Below are positions 33,537 to 46,292 of a stretch of 64,000 nucleotides of DNA, piece by piece. Origin of the DNA: Erinaceus europaeus (Eukaryota > Chordata > Mammalia > Eulipotyphla > Erinaceidae); the NCBI RefSeq assembly GCF_950295315.1, contig NC_080176.1, positions 35,799,263 to 35,863,262 on the forward strand, read 5' to 3'. The translations under genes were made by a program, and so were the position numbers. The stretch's first letter is position 1. Each line of letters begins with the position of its first letter. The notes under the pieces were generated by a model. It had not been told where the DNA came from, did not search any database, and saw nothing but the letters and a program-made list of their open reading frames with translations.

Positions 33537-34640
33537 AATGGTGCCAGCAAGATAGCTCATCTGGGTAGTATGTGTACCTGCTTTATCAGTTGAGTCCAAC
33601 TTTCTTTCTTTCTTTTTTTTTTTCTTTATTGGGAGATTAACAGTTTATAGACTACAGTAAATACAAAGGTTTGTACATGCATAACATCTTTCAGTTTTCC
33701 ACATAACAATACAACCCCCACTAGGTACTCTGTCATCATGTTCCAGGACCTGAACTCCCCACCTCCCAACTCCAGAGTCCTTTACGTAATACACCAACTG
33801 TAGTCCAGGTTCTACTTAGTGTTTTCTCTTTTGATCTTGTCTTTCAACTTCTGCCTGTGTGTGAGATCATCCCATATTCTTCCTTCTGTTTCTGACTTAT
33901 TTCATTTAACATGATTTCTTCAAACTCCATCCAAGATGGCTGAAAATGGAAAAATCACCATTTTTAATAGCTGAGTAGTATTCCATCTTGCTCAACCACT
34001 CATCTGTTGGACACCTGGGCTGCTTCCAGGTTTTGGCTATTACAAATTGTGTTGCTATGAACATAGGTGTACACATATCTTTTTGGATGGGTGTGTTGGG
34101 TTCCTTAGGATATATCCCCAAGAGAGGAATTGCAGAGTCATAGGGTAGGCCCATTTCTAGCCTTCTGAGAGTTCTCCAGACTGCTCTCCACAGAAGTTGG
34201 ACCAATTTACATTCCCACCAGCAGTGCAGGAAGGTTCATTTGACCCCACAACCTCTCCAGCTTTTGTTGCGGCTATCTTTTCTGATGTATGACATTCTCA
34301 CAGGAGTGAAGTGGTCTCTCATTGCTATCTTTATTTGCATTTCTCTGACAATCAATGACTTGGAACATTTTTTTTTTGTTCATGTGTTTCTCAGCCTTTC
34401 AGGTCTCTTCTATGGTGAATATTCTGTCCATGTCCTCTCCCTATTTTTGGACGGGGTCATTTGTTTTCTTGTTGCTGAGTTTGGTGAGCTCTTTATATAT
34501 TCTTGTCTGATGTGTGGCATGTAAAGATCTTCTCCCATGAGTCCAACTTTTGCAGCACTTGGGGAGGCTTCAGTGAGGTCAAGTACAAACAAGACAAAAT
34601 AGAATGTCAATGCTACAAAAAACCTTAATGGGTGGCCATA
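33537..34640 (+). mobile_element. Old SINE-like element split by an L1 insertion
   Basis: GTGCCAGCAAGATAGCTCAT followed by CTGGGTAGTATGTGTACCTG (33541-33580), resuming after 34550 with GCAGCACTTGGGGAGGCTTC, has the layout of a tRNA-derived SINE head and body. It is interrupted by the L1 at 33604-34537. Family uncertain. Confidence 0.5.
33604..34537 (-). mobile_element. L1 copy J, 5'-truncated, 13-bp TSD
   Basis: A minus-strand L1 of about 930 bp. It has a T-run at left (poly(A) in element sense), a 3' UTR of a subfamily distinct from D and E (TTATTGGGAGATTAACAGTT), then the ORF2 C-terminus. An open piece at 34205-33906 includes PYDSAIPLLGIYPKEP and KTWKQPRCP. It is flanked by TGAGTCCAACTTT at 33591-33603 and 34538-34550. 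The frame continues beyond this piece only with stops. Confidence 0.92.
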
Positions 34641-34734
34641 GAGGAGGCTCAGTGTAGAGTGTTAAACCTGTATGTGTAAGGTCTCAAGTATATGTCTTCT
34701 CATATGTCCTACTAAAATATATGATTCATTTATT

Positions 34735-35070
34735 TAAAGATCTATTTTGTTTATTCCAAATGACAAAGAGAGAGGGTTTCAATAAGAAAGACACAAATAA
34801 GCCAGAATACCACTCTCATACAAGCAACACCAGGGATTCAATTGGGAACCCCTTAAACGTGCAAGTTCAATGCTCTACCAAGGCTTGACTTGAGCTATTT
34901 CACTTGCTGAAAATAAATTTGTTCATTTGTTTTGTTTTAAAGTTTAGTGGATATTTTTCTCTAAATCACTGCCTAGATTTGACTTAAGGATTGAACCTGG
35001 GCTCTTTACTGTCTTCAAGCATGAGAATCTGCTGCACAAAGCATGCACACAGTGCTTAGTGGAAAGTAGA
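34735..35070 (-). mobile_element. Two old SINE-like fragments
   Basis: 34735-34900 runs from an AT-rich tail through a GAGAGAGGG tract to GGGATTCAATTGGGAACCCC and GCTCTACCAAGGC. 34920-35070 ends CTTCAAGCATGAGAATCTGC, similar to the second SINE type. Both are strongly decayed. Confidence 0.5.
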
Positions 35071-35317
35071 CATCTTTACAAAGGTTGCAATAGGCCAAGC
35101 ACTTGCTCACGATTTTATCAGTTCCTTGAAGTACCTCTCATATTTACCAGATGTTCTTAGCTGACTTCATACATGATTTTAAAATCAACTACTGAAAGGA
35201 AATTAATCACTCCTTAAAACTGTAGTTTGATAGAAGAAAATTTTTCAAAATATGTAACCCAAATAAAAAAATAATGTAAGTTCTCTGGTACTTAGAAGAT
35301 TTGTACCCCTACCATGA
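35071..35317. other. Unassigned sequence
   Basis: Short AT-rich interval between SINEs; nothing recognisable. Confidence 0.4.
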
Positions 35318-35475
35318 AAAGGGGGAAGGCATTGGCTTATCTGATTGAGTGCATATATCTGGGGGCAGGGGGAGTTTCACAAGTGGTGAAGCAGTGCTGC
35401 AGGTACCTCTTCCTCTCCACCTGACTTCTCTCTGTCTCTATCCAATAAACAAATTAATACATTAAAAAAGGTTTT
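35318..35475 (+). mobile_element. tRNA-derived SINE with internal deletion
   Basis: Head region GGCATTGGCTTATCTGATTG, then directly body sequence GTTTCACAAGTGGTGAAGCA, pyrimidine tract CTGACTTCTCTCTGTCTCTA, CCAATAAAC and an A-rich tail. The B box and middle are missing. Confidence 0.8.
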
Positions 35476-35687
35476 AAAAGGAGCAACTGTATTTATCAAG
35501 AAATTATGGCACTAAACCATACTCCATCATTTCTTAAATGTAAGCAAAATTAAGTCTAACTAAATATAGAAGGAAAAGTTCATAGCATACTTTATCCACT
35601 TCCTGATGAAATAAGATATTGAATATTATTGACATCAAGATTACAAAAATAAAGGAGAAATACTATATTCAAAGATAATTCAAACAG

Positions 35688-35825
35688 TGGTCAGATAGTA
35701 GCACAGTGGTTAGTACTTGCGACTAAAAGCTTGAGCTCCCCAATTCAATCCCCAGCAGAGTGATGTTCTGATTCTTCCTCTCTCCTCTCCTCATTTCTCT
35801 CTTTCTCAGAAAAGTAGACAAAATA
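35688..35825 (+). mobile_element. Second-type SINE, diverged
   Basis: GGTCAGATAGTAGCACAGTG, a B-box-like CCAATTCAATCCCCAGC and a CTTCCTCTCTCC tract followed by an A-rich end. The anticodon-side part is poorly preserved. Confidence 0.65.
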
Positions 35826-36250
35826 GTAAAAGTAATAAGAAATTTAATGGGGGAAAGGGCATTTAAAGAAATAATGGCTTTACAAATTTAGTAAAACCTA
35901 GATACTTCAAATTCAAGAAACTAAGTAAACTAAAAATAGTATAAGCCTATACAAATTCATATAAAAGTAAAATGTAATTAGACTCCTAAAAAAAGAAGGT
36001 AAAAGATAAATCTTGAAAACATCCAGGGAAAGACCATCTTAACATATGTAAGACAAAATAATCTGAATTACAGTAAATTCCTCATTTGAAATATATGATA
36101 GAATCATGTCTACTTTACACTTTAAACACAGAAAATTTGTTCTCATTTAAAGTCCTGTATTATTAGATTTTTACCTTCCTAGATAACCAAACACAATCTC
36201 CCAATCTTAAGCTTGGTACTTTGTTAATTTTTATCATATTTGTAAATCTA
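35826..36250. other. Unassigned AT-rich sequence
   Basis: About 425 bases before the L1 D tail; no repeat or open frame recognised. Confidence 0.45.
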
Positions 36251-39200
36251 TTTTTTTTATTTAAGAAAGGATAAATTAACAAAACCATAGGGTAGGAGGG
36301 GTACAACTCCACACAGTTCCAACCACCCAATCTCTGTATCCCATCCCCTGCCCTGATAGCTTTCCCATTCTCTATCCCTCTGGGAGCATGGATCCAGGGT
36401 CTTTGTGGGTTGCAGAAGGTGGGAGATCTGGCTTCTGTAATTGCTTCCCCACTGAACATGGGCATTGACTGGTCGGTCCATACTCCCAGTCTGCCTTTCT
36501 CTTTCCTTAGTAGGGTGGGTCTCTGGGAAAGTGGAGCTCCAGGACACATTGGTGGGGTCTTTAGTCCAGGGAAGCCTGGCCAGCATTCTGATGGCATCTG
36601 GAACCTGGTGGATGAAAAGAGAGTACACATACAAAGCCAAACAAAGTGTTAGCAATCATGGACCCAAAAGTTGGAATAGTGGAGAGGAAGTGTTGGGGGG
36701 GGGGGGTACTCCCTGCAAAGTCTAGTGTACTTCTGCTTTCAGGTATATATTTTGCACTAGTTTATGGATACATGTGAACACATGCTCTCTCTCACAGAAC
36801 CTGGTCTATATCTAGGTTTTGGGACTTTGTTAGAAAGTGAACCACCTGGGATGGAATAAGAGAATACTTTGAAAGGAAAGGTCTCACCCGAGTAATGAAG
36901 CTGAAGGGTTGTCATTCCACACATGAGGTCTCTGGACACAGTCTGAGCTGAAGCATGTTGAGGTGGCAATCGTTGTGTTGATTAGGTTGCGATTGGCTGA
37001 TACAATATTAATTGATATGCATTGGTAGAGGCATGCGGGAGGCTGGGCACTATCCTAAGGTTCCAGGACTGGGGGAAATATAGGCTCTATAGTGGAGATA
37101 TAGTGGAGATATAGTGGTTCCTGCTGTCTAAGGGTTCAAAAAGACAATCGATAGTTAATGTTATCATCACATTATTAGGTAATTGGGATAACTTTGAAAA
37201 GTCCTTTTGTTAGGGTTTGCTGAATAGTACCTAGTATATTACATAGCTGTGCCACTAGTTGCTTCTGATCTACTTGTTCTAGGCTTTTGAGAGTCTGCAT
37301 ATCAAATACACAGCCTATATGTTAAAAAGATTCAGTCTGTGTTTTAAAAACTTCGAGAGATACAATTAATATTCCCCCTCTCATATTAACTAACTAGTGA
37401 TTTATAAGACTACACTTTACTAGGAGCGCACATAAACACCATTCCCACAACCAAAATACTGTTTCCCATCCCCACCACCCAGCGGCCCAGGAAGCTGCAT
37501 GTCTACCCACCACCGCAGGGTTTTTACTTTGGTGCCCTACTTTCAATTTACTCTGATCCTGCTTTTAGTTTCCCTTCCGGATCTTCTTTCTCAACTTCTG
37601 TTGATGAGTGGGATCATTCCATACTCATCTTTATCTTTCTAATTTAGCTCACTTAACATAATTCCTTCTAGCTCTGTCCAAGATGGGTTAGAGAAGGTGG
37701 GTTCATTGTTCTTGATAGCTGCATAATATTCCATTGTGTATATATACCACAGCTTTCTCAGCCACTCATCTGTTGTTGGGCACCTGGGTTGGGTGTTATG
37801 GAGTCCTTGGGGTATAACCCCAGGAGAGGAATTACTGGGTCAGATGGAAGGTCCATGTCTAGTTTGTGAGAGTTTTCCAGACTGCACTCGACAGAGGCTC
37901 AACCTTTTACATTCCCACCAGCAATGCAAAAGGGTTCCTCTATCCCCACAGCCTCTCCAGCATCTATTGCTGCTGTCCTTTTTGATGTATGGCATTCTTA
38001 AACGAGTGAGGTGGTATCTCAATGTTGTCTTAATTTGCATTTCTCTGATCATCAGTGACTTGGAGCAGTTTTTCATATGTTTGTTAGCCTTTTGAATCTC
38101 CTATGAGGTGAATGTTTTGTTCATATCCTCTGCCCATTTTTGGATGGGGTCATTTGTTTTTTTGGTGCTAAGTTTGCTGAGCTCTTTATATATTTTGGTG
38201 ATAAGTTTCTTGTCTGATGTATGTCATGTGAAGTTCTTCTCCCATTCTGTGAGGGGTCTATTTGTTTGTTTAATAGTATCTTTGGCTGTGCAGAAGCTTT
38301 TCAGTTTGATGTAGTCCCATTGGTTTGTTTCTGCTTTAGTCTTCCTTGCAATTGGGTTTGATTCATCAAAGATGTCCTTGAGGTGTAGGTGGGAAAGTGT
38401 TTTACCGAAGTTTTCCTCTAAGTATTTGATTGTTTCTGGTCTAACATCCAGGTATTTAGTCCATTTGGAGTTGATTTGTGTTTCTGGTGAAACAAAGTGG
38501 TTCAATTTCATTCTTCTGCATGTTACAACCCAGTTTTCCCAGCACCATTTATTGAAGAGAGCCTCCTTTTTCCATTTAATGCTTAGGGCCCCCGTATCAA
38601 AGATTAGATGTCCATAGGTGTGGAAATTTATTTCTGGGCTTTCAATTCTGTTCCACTGGTCTGTGTGCCTATTTTTGTTCCAGTACCATGCTGTTTTGAT
38701 GATGATGGCTTTAAAATATAGTTTGAGATCTGGGAGTGTGATGCCTCCATTTCTGATTCTTTTCCTCAAGATAGTTTTGGAAATTCTAGGTGTTCTCAGG
38801 TTCATATAAATGATTGTAGTTTTTGTTCTATTCTCTTAAAGAAGCTTGGTGGAACTTTGTTGGGTATTGCATTAAATTTGTATATGGCTTTGTGGAGAAT
38901 ATTCATTTTGATGATATTTATTCTTCCAATCCATGAGCATGGGATGTCTTTCCATTTCTTGGTATCAGTTTCTATTTCCTTGAGTAACGACTCATAGTTT
39001 CAGTATACAAGTCTTTCACTTCTTTGGTCAAATTTATTCGTAGGTATTTGATTGATTTTGATGAAACAGTAAATGGGAGTGATTTCTGGATGACTTCTTC
39101 TTCAGATGTAGTGTTTCCATAAAGAAATGCCACTGATTTTAGTGCATTGATTTCGTAGCCTGACATCTTCATATATTGCCTAATAACTTCCAGTAGTTTT

Positions 39201-40178
39201 CTGCTGGGTTCTTTAGGTTTTTCTATGTATACTATCATATCAACTGCAAATAGTGAGAGCTTGATTTCATCCCTTACAATCTGTATTCCTTTGATTTCTT
39301 TCCCTTGCCTGATTGCTATGGCAAGAACTTCCAATACTATGTTGAAGAGTAATGGTGACAGTGGACAGCCCTGTATCATCCCCGATCTGAGGGGGAATGC
39401 TCCAGCTTCTGTCCATTTAGTATGATGTTGGCTGTAGGTCTGCTATATATGGATTCCACTATCTTGAGTAATTTCCAGTCTCTTATCATTTTTTGTAGTG
39501 CTTTGAGCATGAATGGGTGTTGGATTTTGTCAAAGGCTTACTCTGCATATATTGAGATAATCATGTGGTTTTTGGCTTTGCTTTTATTGATGTGGTGAAT
39601 GACATTGATTGTCTTACAGATGTTAACCCAGCCTTGCATTCCTGGGATGAATCCCACTTGGTCGTGATTAACAATCTTTTTGATGTGCTGTTGTATCCTA
39701 CTGGCAAAGATCTTGTTTAATATTCTGGCATCTATGTTCATCAGAGATATTAGTCGGTCTGTAGTTTTCCTTTTTTGTTGTTTTCCTATCAGCTTTTGGT
39801 ATTAGGGTGATGCTGGCTTCATAGAAGGTAGAAGGGATTATTCCTGTTTCTTCAATCTTATGGAAAAGCTTAAGAAGTATGGGTACTAACTGCTTCCTGA
39901 AAGTTTTGTAGAATTCATTTGTGAAGCCATCTGGTTCAGGACTTTTGTTGTTGGGGAAATTCTTAATAATGGTTTCAATTTCTTTGTCTGTGATAGGTGC
40001 ATTTAGGTTTTGTAGTTCCTCTTAGTTCTATTTTGGAAGGGCATATGTTTCTAGGACTTGTTCCATTTCTTCCAGATTCTCTAGCTTGGTGGTGTATAGT
40101 TCTTCATAGAAGTTTCGCATGATTATCTGGATTTCTGTGGTGTCAGTTGTGATATTTCTGCCATCATTTACAATTCTT
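36251..40178 (-). mobile_element. L1 copy D, 5'-truncated within ORF2
   Basis: The minus-strand element ends at 36251 in a poly(A) tail (T-run on the plus strand). It has a 3' UTR of about 1.34 kb (36252-37590) and ORF2 from 40178 down to the stop at 37591. The 5' side is cut between the endonuclease and RT domains, right where the tail of copy E begins. The 3' UTR carries a 12-G run near 36702. Its sequence is close to copies E and K. Confidence 0.9.
37591..40178 (-). pseudogene. L1 ORF2 remnant (copy D), RT and C-terminal part
   Basis: The RT palm piece (39741-39538) shows [11 protein letters not shown]. The next piece (39379-38972) has [11 protein letters not shown], and the active-site motif reads FAVD where FADD is expected, so one catalytic aspartate is lost. 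A long open piece of 193 codons (38805-38224) includes [15 protein letters not shown] and [18 protein letters not shown]. The endonuclease is absent through truncation. It is non-functional on three counts: truncation, stops, and loss of the catalytic residue. Confidence 0.88.
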
Positions 40179-41522
40179 TTTTTTTTATTTAAAAAGGATT
40201 AATTAACAAAATCATAGGGTAGGAGGGGTACAACTCCACAAAATTCCCACCACCCAATCTCCATTTCCCACCCTTTCTCCTGATAGCATTCCCATTCTCT
40301 ATCCCTCTGGGAGCATGGACCCAGGGTCATTGTGGGTTGCAGAAGGTGGGAGGTCTGGCGTCAGTAATTGCTTCCCCACTGAACATGGGCGTTGACTGGT
40401 CGGTCCATACTCCCAGTCTGCCTCTCTCTTTCCCTAGTAGGGTGGGTCTCTGGGGAAGCAGAGCTCCAGGACACATTGGTGGGGTCTTCAGTCTAGGGAA
40501 GCCTGGCCGGCATCCTGATGACATCTGGAACCTGGTGACTGAAAAGAGAGTTAACATATGAAGCCAAACAATTTGTTGAGCAATCATGGACCCAAAGCTT
40601 GGAATAGAGGAGAGGAAGTGTTAGGGGGGTACTCACTGCAAACTCTAGTGCACTTTTGCTTTCAGGCATATATTTTGCAGTAGTTTATGGATACGTGTGA
40701 GCATATGCTCTCTCTCTCACAGAAACTGGTGTATATCTAGGTTTTGGGACTCTGTCAGAAAGTAAACCACCTGAGATCAAATTAGAGTATACTATGAAAG
40801 GAAAGGTCTCACCCGCGTAATGAAGCTGAAGGGTTGTCATTCCACACCTGAAGTCTCTGGACACAGACTGAAGTGAAGCATGTTGAGGTGACAATCGTGT
40901 TTGTTAGGTTGTGATTGGCAGATGCAATATTATTTGATATGGATTGGGAGAGGCATACGAGAATGTGGGCCCTATCTAATGGTTCCAGGACTGGGGGAAG
41001 TAGAGGCTTCATAGTGGAGATGTGAGGTTCCTGCTGCCTTAGGGTTCAAAGGGACAATCGATAGTTAATGTTATCATCACATTATTTGGTAATTGTGTTA
41101 ACTTTGAAAAGTTTTTTTGTTAGGGTTTGGTGTACAGTACCCAGTATCTTGTATATAGCTGTGCTATTGGTTGCTTCTGATCTACTTGGTCTAGACTTTT
41201 GAGAGAGTCTGCATATCAATTACACAGCCTATATATTGAAAAGATTCAGTTTGTGTTTTGAAAAACTTCAAGACATACAATTAATTTTCCCCCTCTCGTA
41301 TTAATTAACTAGTGATTTATATGACTAGATTTTACTAGGAGTGTACATAAACACCATTCCCACCACCAAAAGACTGAGAACCAACCATCCCTCCCACCCA
41401 CTCCCACCCCCCACTGTCCCAGGAAGCTGCATGTCTACTCCTCACCACAGGGTTTTTACTTTGGTGTTCTACTTACAATTTGGTCAGGTCCTGCTTTTAG
41501 TTTCCCTTTCAGATCTTCTTAC

Positions 41523-44500
41523 TCAACTTCTGTTGATGAGTGGGTACATCCCATACTCATCTTTATCTTTCTGACTTAGTTCACTTAACATAATTCCTTC
41601 TAGCTCTGACCAAGATGGGTCAGCGAAGGTGGGTTCATTGTTCTTGATAGATGTATTATATTCCATTGTGTATATATACCACAGCTTTCTCAGCCACTCA
41701 TCTGGTATTGGGCACCTGGGTTGCTTCCAGGTTTTAGCTATTATGAATTGTGCTGCTATGAACATAGGAGTACACACCTCTTTTTGGTTGGGTGTTATGG
41801 AGTCCTTGGGGTATAACCCCAGGAGAAGAATTACTGGAACATATGGAAGGTCCATGTCTAGCCTTCTGAGAGTTTTCCAGACTGCTCTCCACAGAGGCTG
41901 GACAAATTTACATTCCCACCAGCAATGTAAAAGGGTTCCTCTGTCCCCACAACCTCTCCAGCATTTGTTGCTGCTGTCCTTTTTGATTTATGCCATTCTT
42001 ACAGGAGTGAGGTGGCATCTTAGTGTTGTCTTAATTTGCATTTCTCTGACAATCAGTGACCTAATTCAGTTTTTCATATGTTTGTTAGCCTTTTGGATCT
42101 CCTCTGAGGTGACTGTTTTGTTCATATCCTCTGCCCATTTTTGGATGGGGTCATTTGCTTTTTTGGTGCTAAGTTTGCTGAGCTCTTTATATATTTTGGT
42201 GATTAGTTTCTTGTCTGATGTATGGCATGTGAAGATCTTCTCCCATTCTGTGAGGGGTCTCTTTGTTTGTTGAATAGTTTCTTTGGCTGTGCAGAAGCTT
42301 TTCAGTTTGATGTAGTCCCATTGTTTTGTTTCTGCTTTAGTCTTCCTTACAATTGGGTTTGATTCATCAAAGATGTCCTTGCGGTGTAGGTGGGAAAGTG
42401 TCTTAACAATGTTTTCCTCTAAGTATTTGACTGTTTCTGGTCTGACATCTAGGTCTTTGATCCATTTGGAGTTGATTTTTGTTTCTGGTGAGATAAAGTG
42501 GTTCAATTTCATTCTTCTGCATGTTTCAACCCAGTTTTCCCAGCACCATTTATTGAAGAGAGCCTCCTTTTTCCATTTAATCCTTTGGGCCCCCTTTCAA
42601 AGTTTAGATGTCCATAGGTGTGGAAATTTATTTCTGGGCTTTCAATTCTGTTCCACTGGTCTGTGTGCCTATTTTTGTTCCAGTACCATGCTGTTTTGAT
42701 GATGATGGCTTTATAATATAGTTTAAGGTCTGCGATTGTGATGCCTCCATTTCTGTTTCTTTTCCTTAAGATGGTCTAGGCAATTCCAGGTGTTTTCATA
42801 TTCCAGATAAATTATTGTAGTGTTAGTTCTATTCTCTTAAAGAAGCTTGGTGGAACTTTGATGGGTATTGCATTAAATTTGTATATGGCTCTGGGGAGAA
42901 TATTCATTTTGATGATATTTATTCTTCCAATCCATGAGCATGGGATATTTTTCCATTTCTTGGTATCAGTTTCTATTTCCTTGAGTAGCGACTCATAGTT
43001 TCAGTATACAAGTCTTTCAATTCTTTGGTCAACTTTATTCCTAGGTATTTGATTGATTTTGCTGAAACAGTAAATGGGAGTGATTTCTCAATGTCTTCTT
43101 CTTCAGATTTAGTGTTTGCATAAAGAAATGCCACTGATTTTTGTACATTGATTTTGTAGCCTGATACCTTGCTATATTGCCTAATAACTTCCAGTAGTTT
43201 TCTGCTGGATTCTTTAGGTTTTTCCATGTATACAATCATATCATCTGCACATAGTGAGAGCTTGACTTCTTCCCTTCCAATCTGTATTCCTTTGATTTCT
43301 TTCTCTTGCCTGATTGCTATGGCAAGAACTTCCAATACTATGTTGAAGAGTTACGGTGACAGTGGACAGCCCTGTCTAGTCCCCGATCAGAGGGGGAATG
43401 CTTTCAGCTTCTGTCCATTGAGTATGATGTTGGCTGTAGGTTTGCTATATATAGACTCCTCTATCTTGAGGAATTTCCCATCTATTCCCATTTTTATAGG
43501 GTTTTGAGCATGAACGGGTGTTGCATTTTGTCAAAGGCTTTCTCTGCATCTGTTGAGATAATCATGAGGTTTTTGGATTTGCTTTTATTGATGTGGTGAA
43601 TGACATTGATTGACTTATGGATGTTGAACCAGCCTTGCATTCCTGGGATGAATCCCACTTGGTCGTGATGAACAGTCTTTTTGATATGTTGCTGTATCCG
43701 GTTGGCCAAGATCTTGTTTAATATTTTGGCATCTATCTTCATCAGAGATATTGGTCTGTAGTTTTTTTTGTTCTGTCCCTATCAGCTTTTGGTATCAGGG
43801 TGATGTTGGCTTCATAGAAGGTGGAAGGGAGTATTCCTGTTTATTCAATCTTATGGAAAAGATTAAGAAGTATCGGTACTAACTGTTTCATGAAAGTTCT
43901 GTAGAATTCACTTGTGAAGCCATCTGGTACAGGACACTTGTTGTTGGGAAGGTTCTTAATAACGGTTTCAATTTCTTTGTCTGTGATTGGTGAATTTAGA
44001 TTTTGTAGCTATTCTTGGTTCAGTTTTGGAAGGGCATATGCTTCTAGGGATTGTTCCATTTCTTCCAGATTCTCTAGCTTGGTGGCGTATAGTTCTTTAT
44101 AGACATTTCGCATGATTTTCTGGATTTCTTTGGTGTTGGTTGTGATATCTCCTCCATGTTTACAATTCTATTAATTTGAATCTTCTCTCTTTTTTGTTTT
44201 TTTGTCTGGCTAGGGGGTTGTCAATTTTGTTTAATCTTTCAAAGAACCAACATTTGGCTGCATTGATCATTTGTATGGTTCTTTTATTTTTGATGTTGTT
44301 TATTTCTGTTCTAATTTTAGTGATTTCTGTCCTTCTGGTTGCTTTAGGGTTCCTTTGTTCCTCTAAGTCCATGAGGTGTGCAGTAGTGTTGTTTATTTGA
44401 GCTTTTCTTGTTGTTTAATATGTGATTGTATGGCTATGAGTTTCCCTCTCTATACTTCTTTAGTTGTGTCCCAAATACTTGATAGGTTGTGTCTTCATTT

Positions 44501-45325
44501 TCAGTTGTTTCTAGGAACATTTGAATTCTGTGCTTGAGTGACCCTCTGACCCAGTGGTTCTTAAGGAGTATGTTGTTTAGTTTCCAAATTCTGTGACTTT
44601 TAGTAATTTTCTGTTTGTTGTTAAATGTTAGTTTTACTCCACTGTGGACTGAGAAGATACTTGGGATGATTTCAATGATCTTGAATTTATTGATGCTGTC
44701 TTTGTGGCCTAACATGTGGTCTATCCTGAGCATGTTTTATGTGGATTTGAAAAGAAGGTGTGTTCCAGTTTTTTGTGATGAAGGACTCTGAAAATGTCCA
44801 AGAGGTCTAGTCTGTCAATCTCTTCATTTAATTTTCTTGTATTTGTTGATTCTCTGCTTTGTTGATCTGTCTAAGTGTGAGAGTGGGGTATTAAAGTCTC
44901 CCACTATTATTGTGTTACTATTGATGTATTTTTGAAATTCTTTCAGTAGGTGCTTGATGTATTTAGATAGTCCTTCATTGGGTGCATAGATGTTAATAAT
45001 TGTTAAGTCTACTTGGCTGATTGATCCTCTAATCATTATGTAATGTCCTTGGCTATCTTTTGTTACTTTATTTAATTTAAAATCTATTTTGTCTGATATG
45101 AGAATGGCTGTTCTTGCCTTTTTTGTGGTCCATTAGCCTGTATGATAGTTTTTCATCCTTTCACTTTAAGTCTGTTTTTATCTTGTTGTGTCAGATGGGA
45201 TTCTTGCTAGCAGTATATGGTTGGGTTATGTTTTCTGATCCATCCCCCCCCTCTGTGCCTTTTGATCGGTGAGTTTAACCATTGACATTTATTGATATTA
45301 TGGATTTAATCTATTATAGTGTCAT
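41523..45325 (-). pseudogene. L1 ORF2 remnant (copy E), full span but inactivated
   Basis: The expected start ATG at 45325 is followed within four codons by TAA and TAG. The N-terminal ISINVNG block is still readable. Endonuclease pieces show [11 protein letters not shown] (45036-44824), then RIDHMLGHK, but the SDHSGVKL motif has become SVHSGVKL (44733-44434), losing the aspartate before the catalytic histidine. The RT active site reads CADD instead of FADD (43335-42973), with both aspartates kept. The C-terminus includes [17 protein letters not shown] and ends at the stop 41525-41523. The span is about 1267 codons, normal for L1. Confidence 0.9.
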
Positions 45326-45379
45326 TGTTCAATGTATTTTTATTTGCTCTGATATATTGCAAGTATTATAATGAAGTTG

Positions 45380-46292
45380 TTGTTTATAGAGGTCTTTTAG
45401 AACCTCTTTCAGGGACGGTTTGGTGATGGTTGCCTCCTTTAACTGATGTTTGCCTAAGAAGGTTTTGATCCCTCCATCTAGTTTGAATGAAATCTACCAC
45501 GATATATTATCCTTGGTTGAAACCCTTTTTCATTCAGGGCTTGGTAGATATCTTGCCATTCTCTTCTGGCTTTTAGAGTTTGAGTGGAGAAATCTTCTGA
45601 TAGTCTTATGGGTTTTCCCCTGTATGTGACTTTTTGTTTCTCTCTTGCAGCCTTTAGGATCCTTTCTTTATCCTTACTTCTTCTCATTGTAACTATTATG
45701 TGCCTTGGTGTCTTCAAGTCTGGGTTGATTCTATTTGGAACTATCTGGGCCTCTTGCATCTTGATGTCCTTTCTGTTATTCAGGTCTGAGAAGTTTTCTT
45801 CTATTATTTCCTCTAGATTTTTTGCTTCCCCTTCCTCTATTCCTTCCTCTGGCAGGCCAGCTATACGAATGTCACTTCTATTGAGATCATCTCATATGTC
45901 TCTGTTGTTGTTTTCAGTGCCTCTCAATCGCTTTTTGAGCTCTTTCACCTCTTTCTTAGTTTTCTCTAACTCATCCGCTATCTAATTCTATTTTCTGCTT
46001 CTTTTAGTCTGATTTCCCTTCCCTCAGCTTCTTTCCTCAGTTTAGGTATTTCAGCTTTCAGTTCTCTAATTACCACAAGGTAATTCATATTTTCCTTGGG
46101 GATCTCAACTGTTGTTTCCCTAATATTGCCTTTCCTTTCCTCCAATGCTCTTTTCATTTCTGTGATTAATAAGTTTATTATTGCTTGCATACTTTTCTTA
46201 TCTATGGTTACTTCTGGCTGATTTGTAGTTTCTTCTGGGCTCTTGTCTTCATTCATTGTAGTAGCAGTTTTATTTGCTCTTCATCTACCCAT
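45380..46292 (-). pseudogene. L1 ORF1 remnant (copy E)
   Basis: The ancestral ATG at 46292 is followed by GGT AGA and then a TGA stop; copies B and C have a serine codon there. The next ATG, MNEDKSPEETTNQPEVTIDK (46256), opens 92 codons of charged N-terminal region. The RRM/C-terminal part lies at 45759-45478, with RHIIVTMRRSKDKERIL and ALNEKGFQPRI. The C-terminal end after about 45480 is frameshifted. The spacer to ORF2 is about 55 bp. Confidence 0.85.

Noticed and set aside
36163..36655. 155- and 132-codon minus-strand frames
   Set aside because: They lie across the L1 D 3' UTR and tail; the 3' UTR is non-coding in this family and the equivalent frames in E and K are interrupted.
41629..42273. 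214-codon plus-strand open frame
   Set aside because: Antisense shadow of L1 ORF2 in copy E. Equivalent antisense frames in copies A, B and D are broken differently, so no selection is visible.
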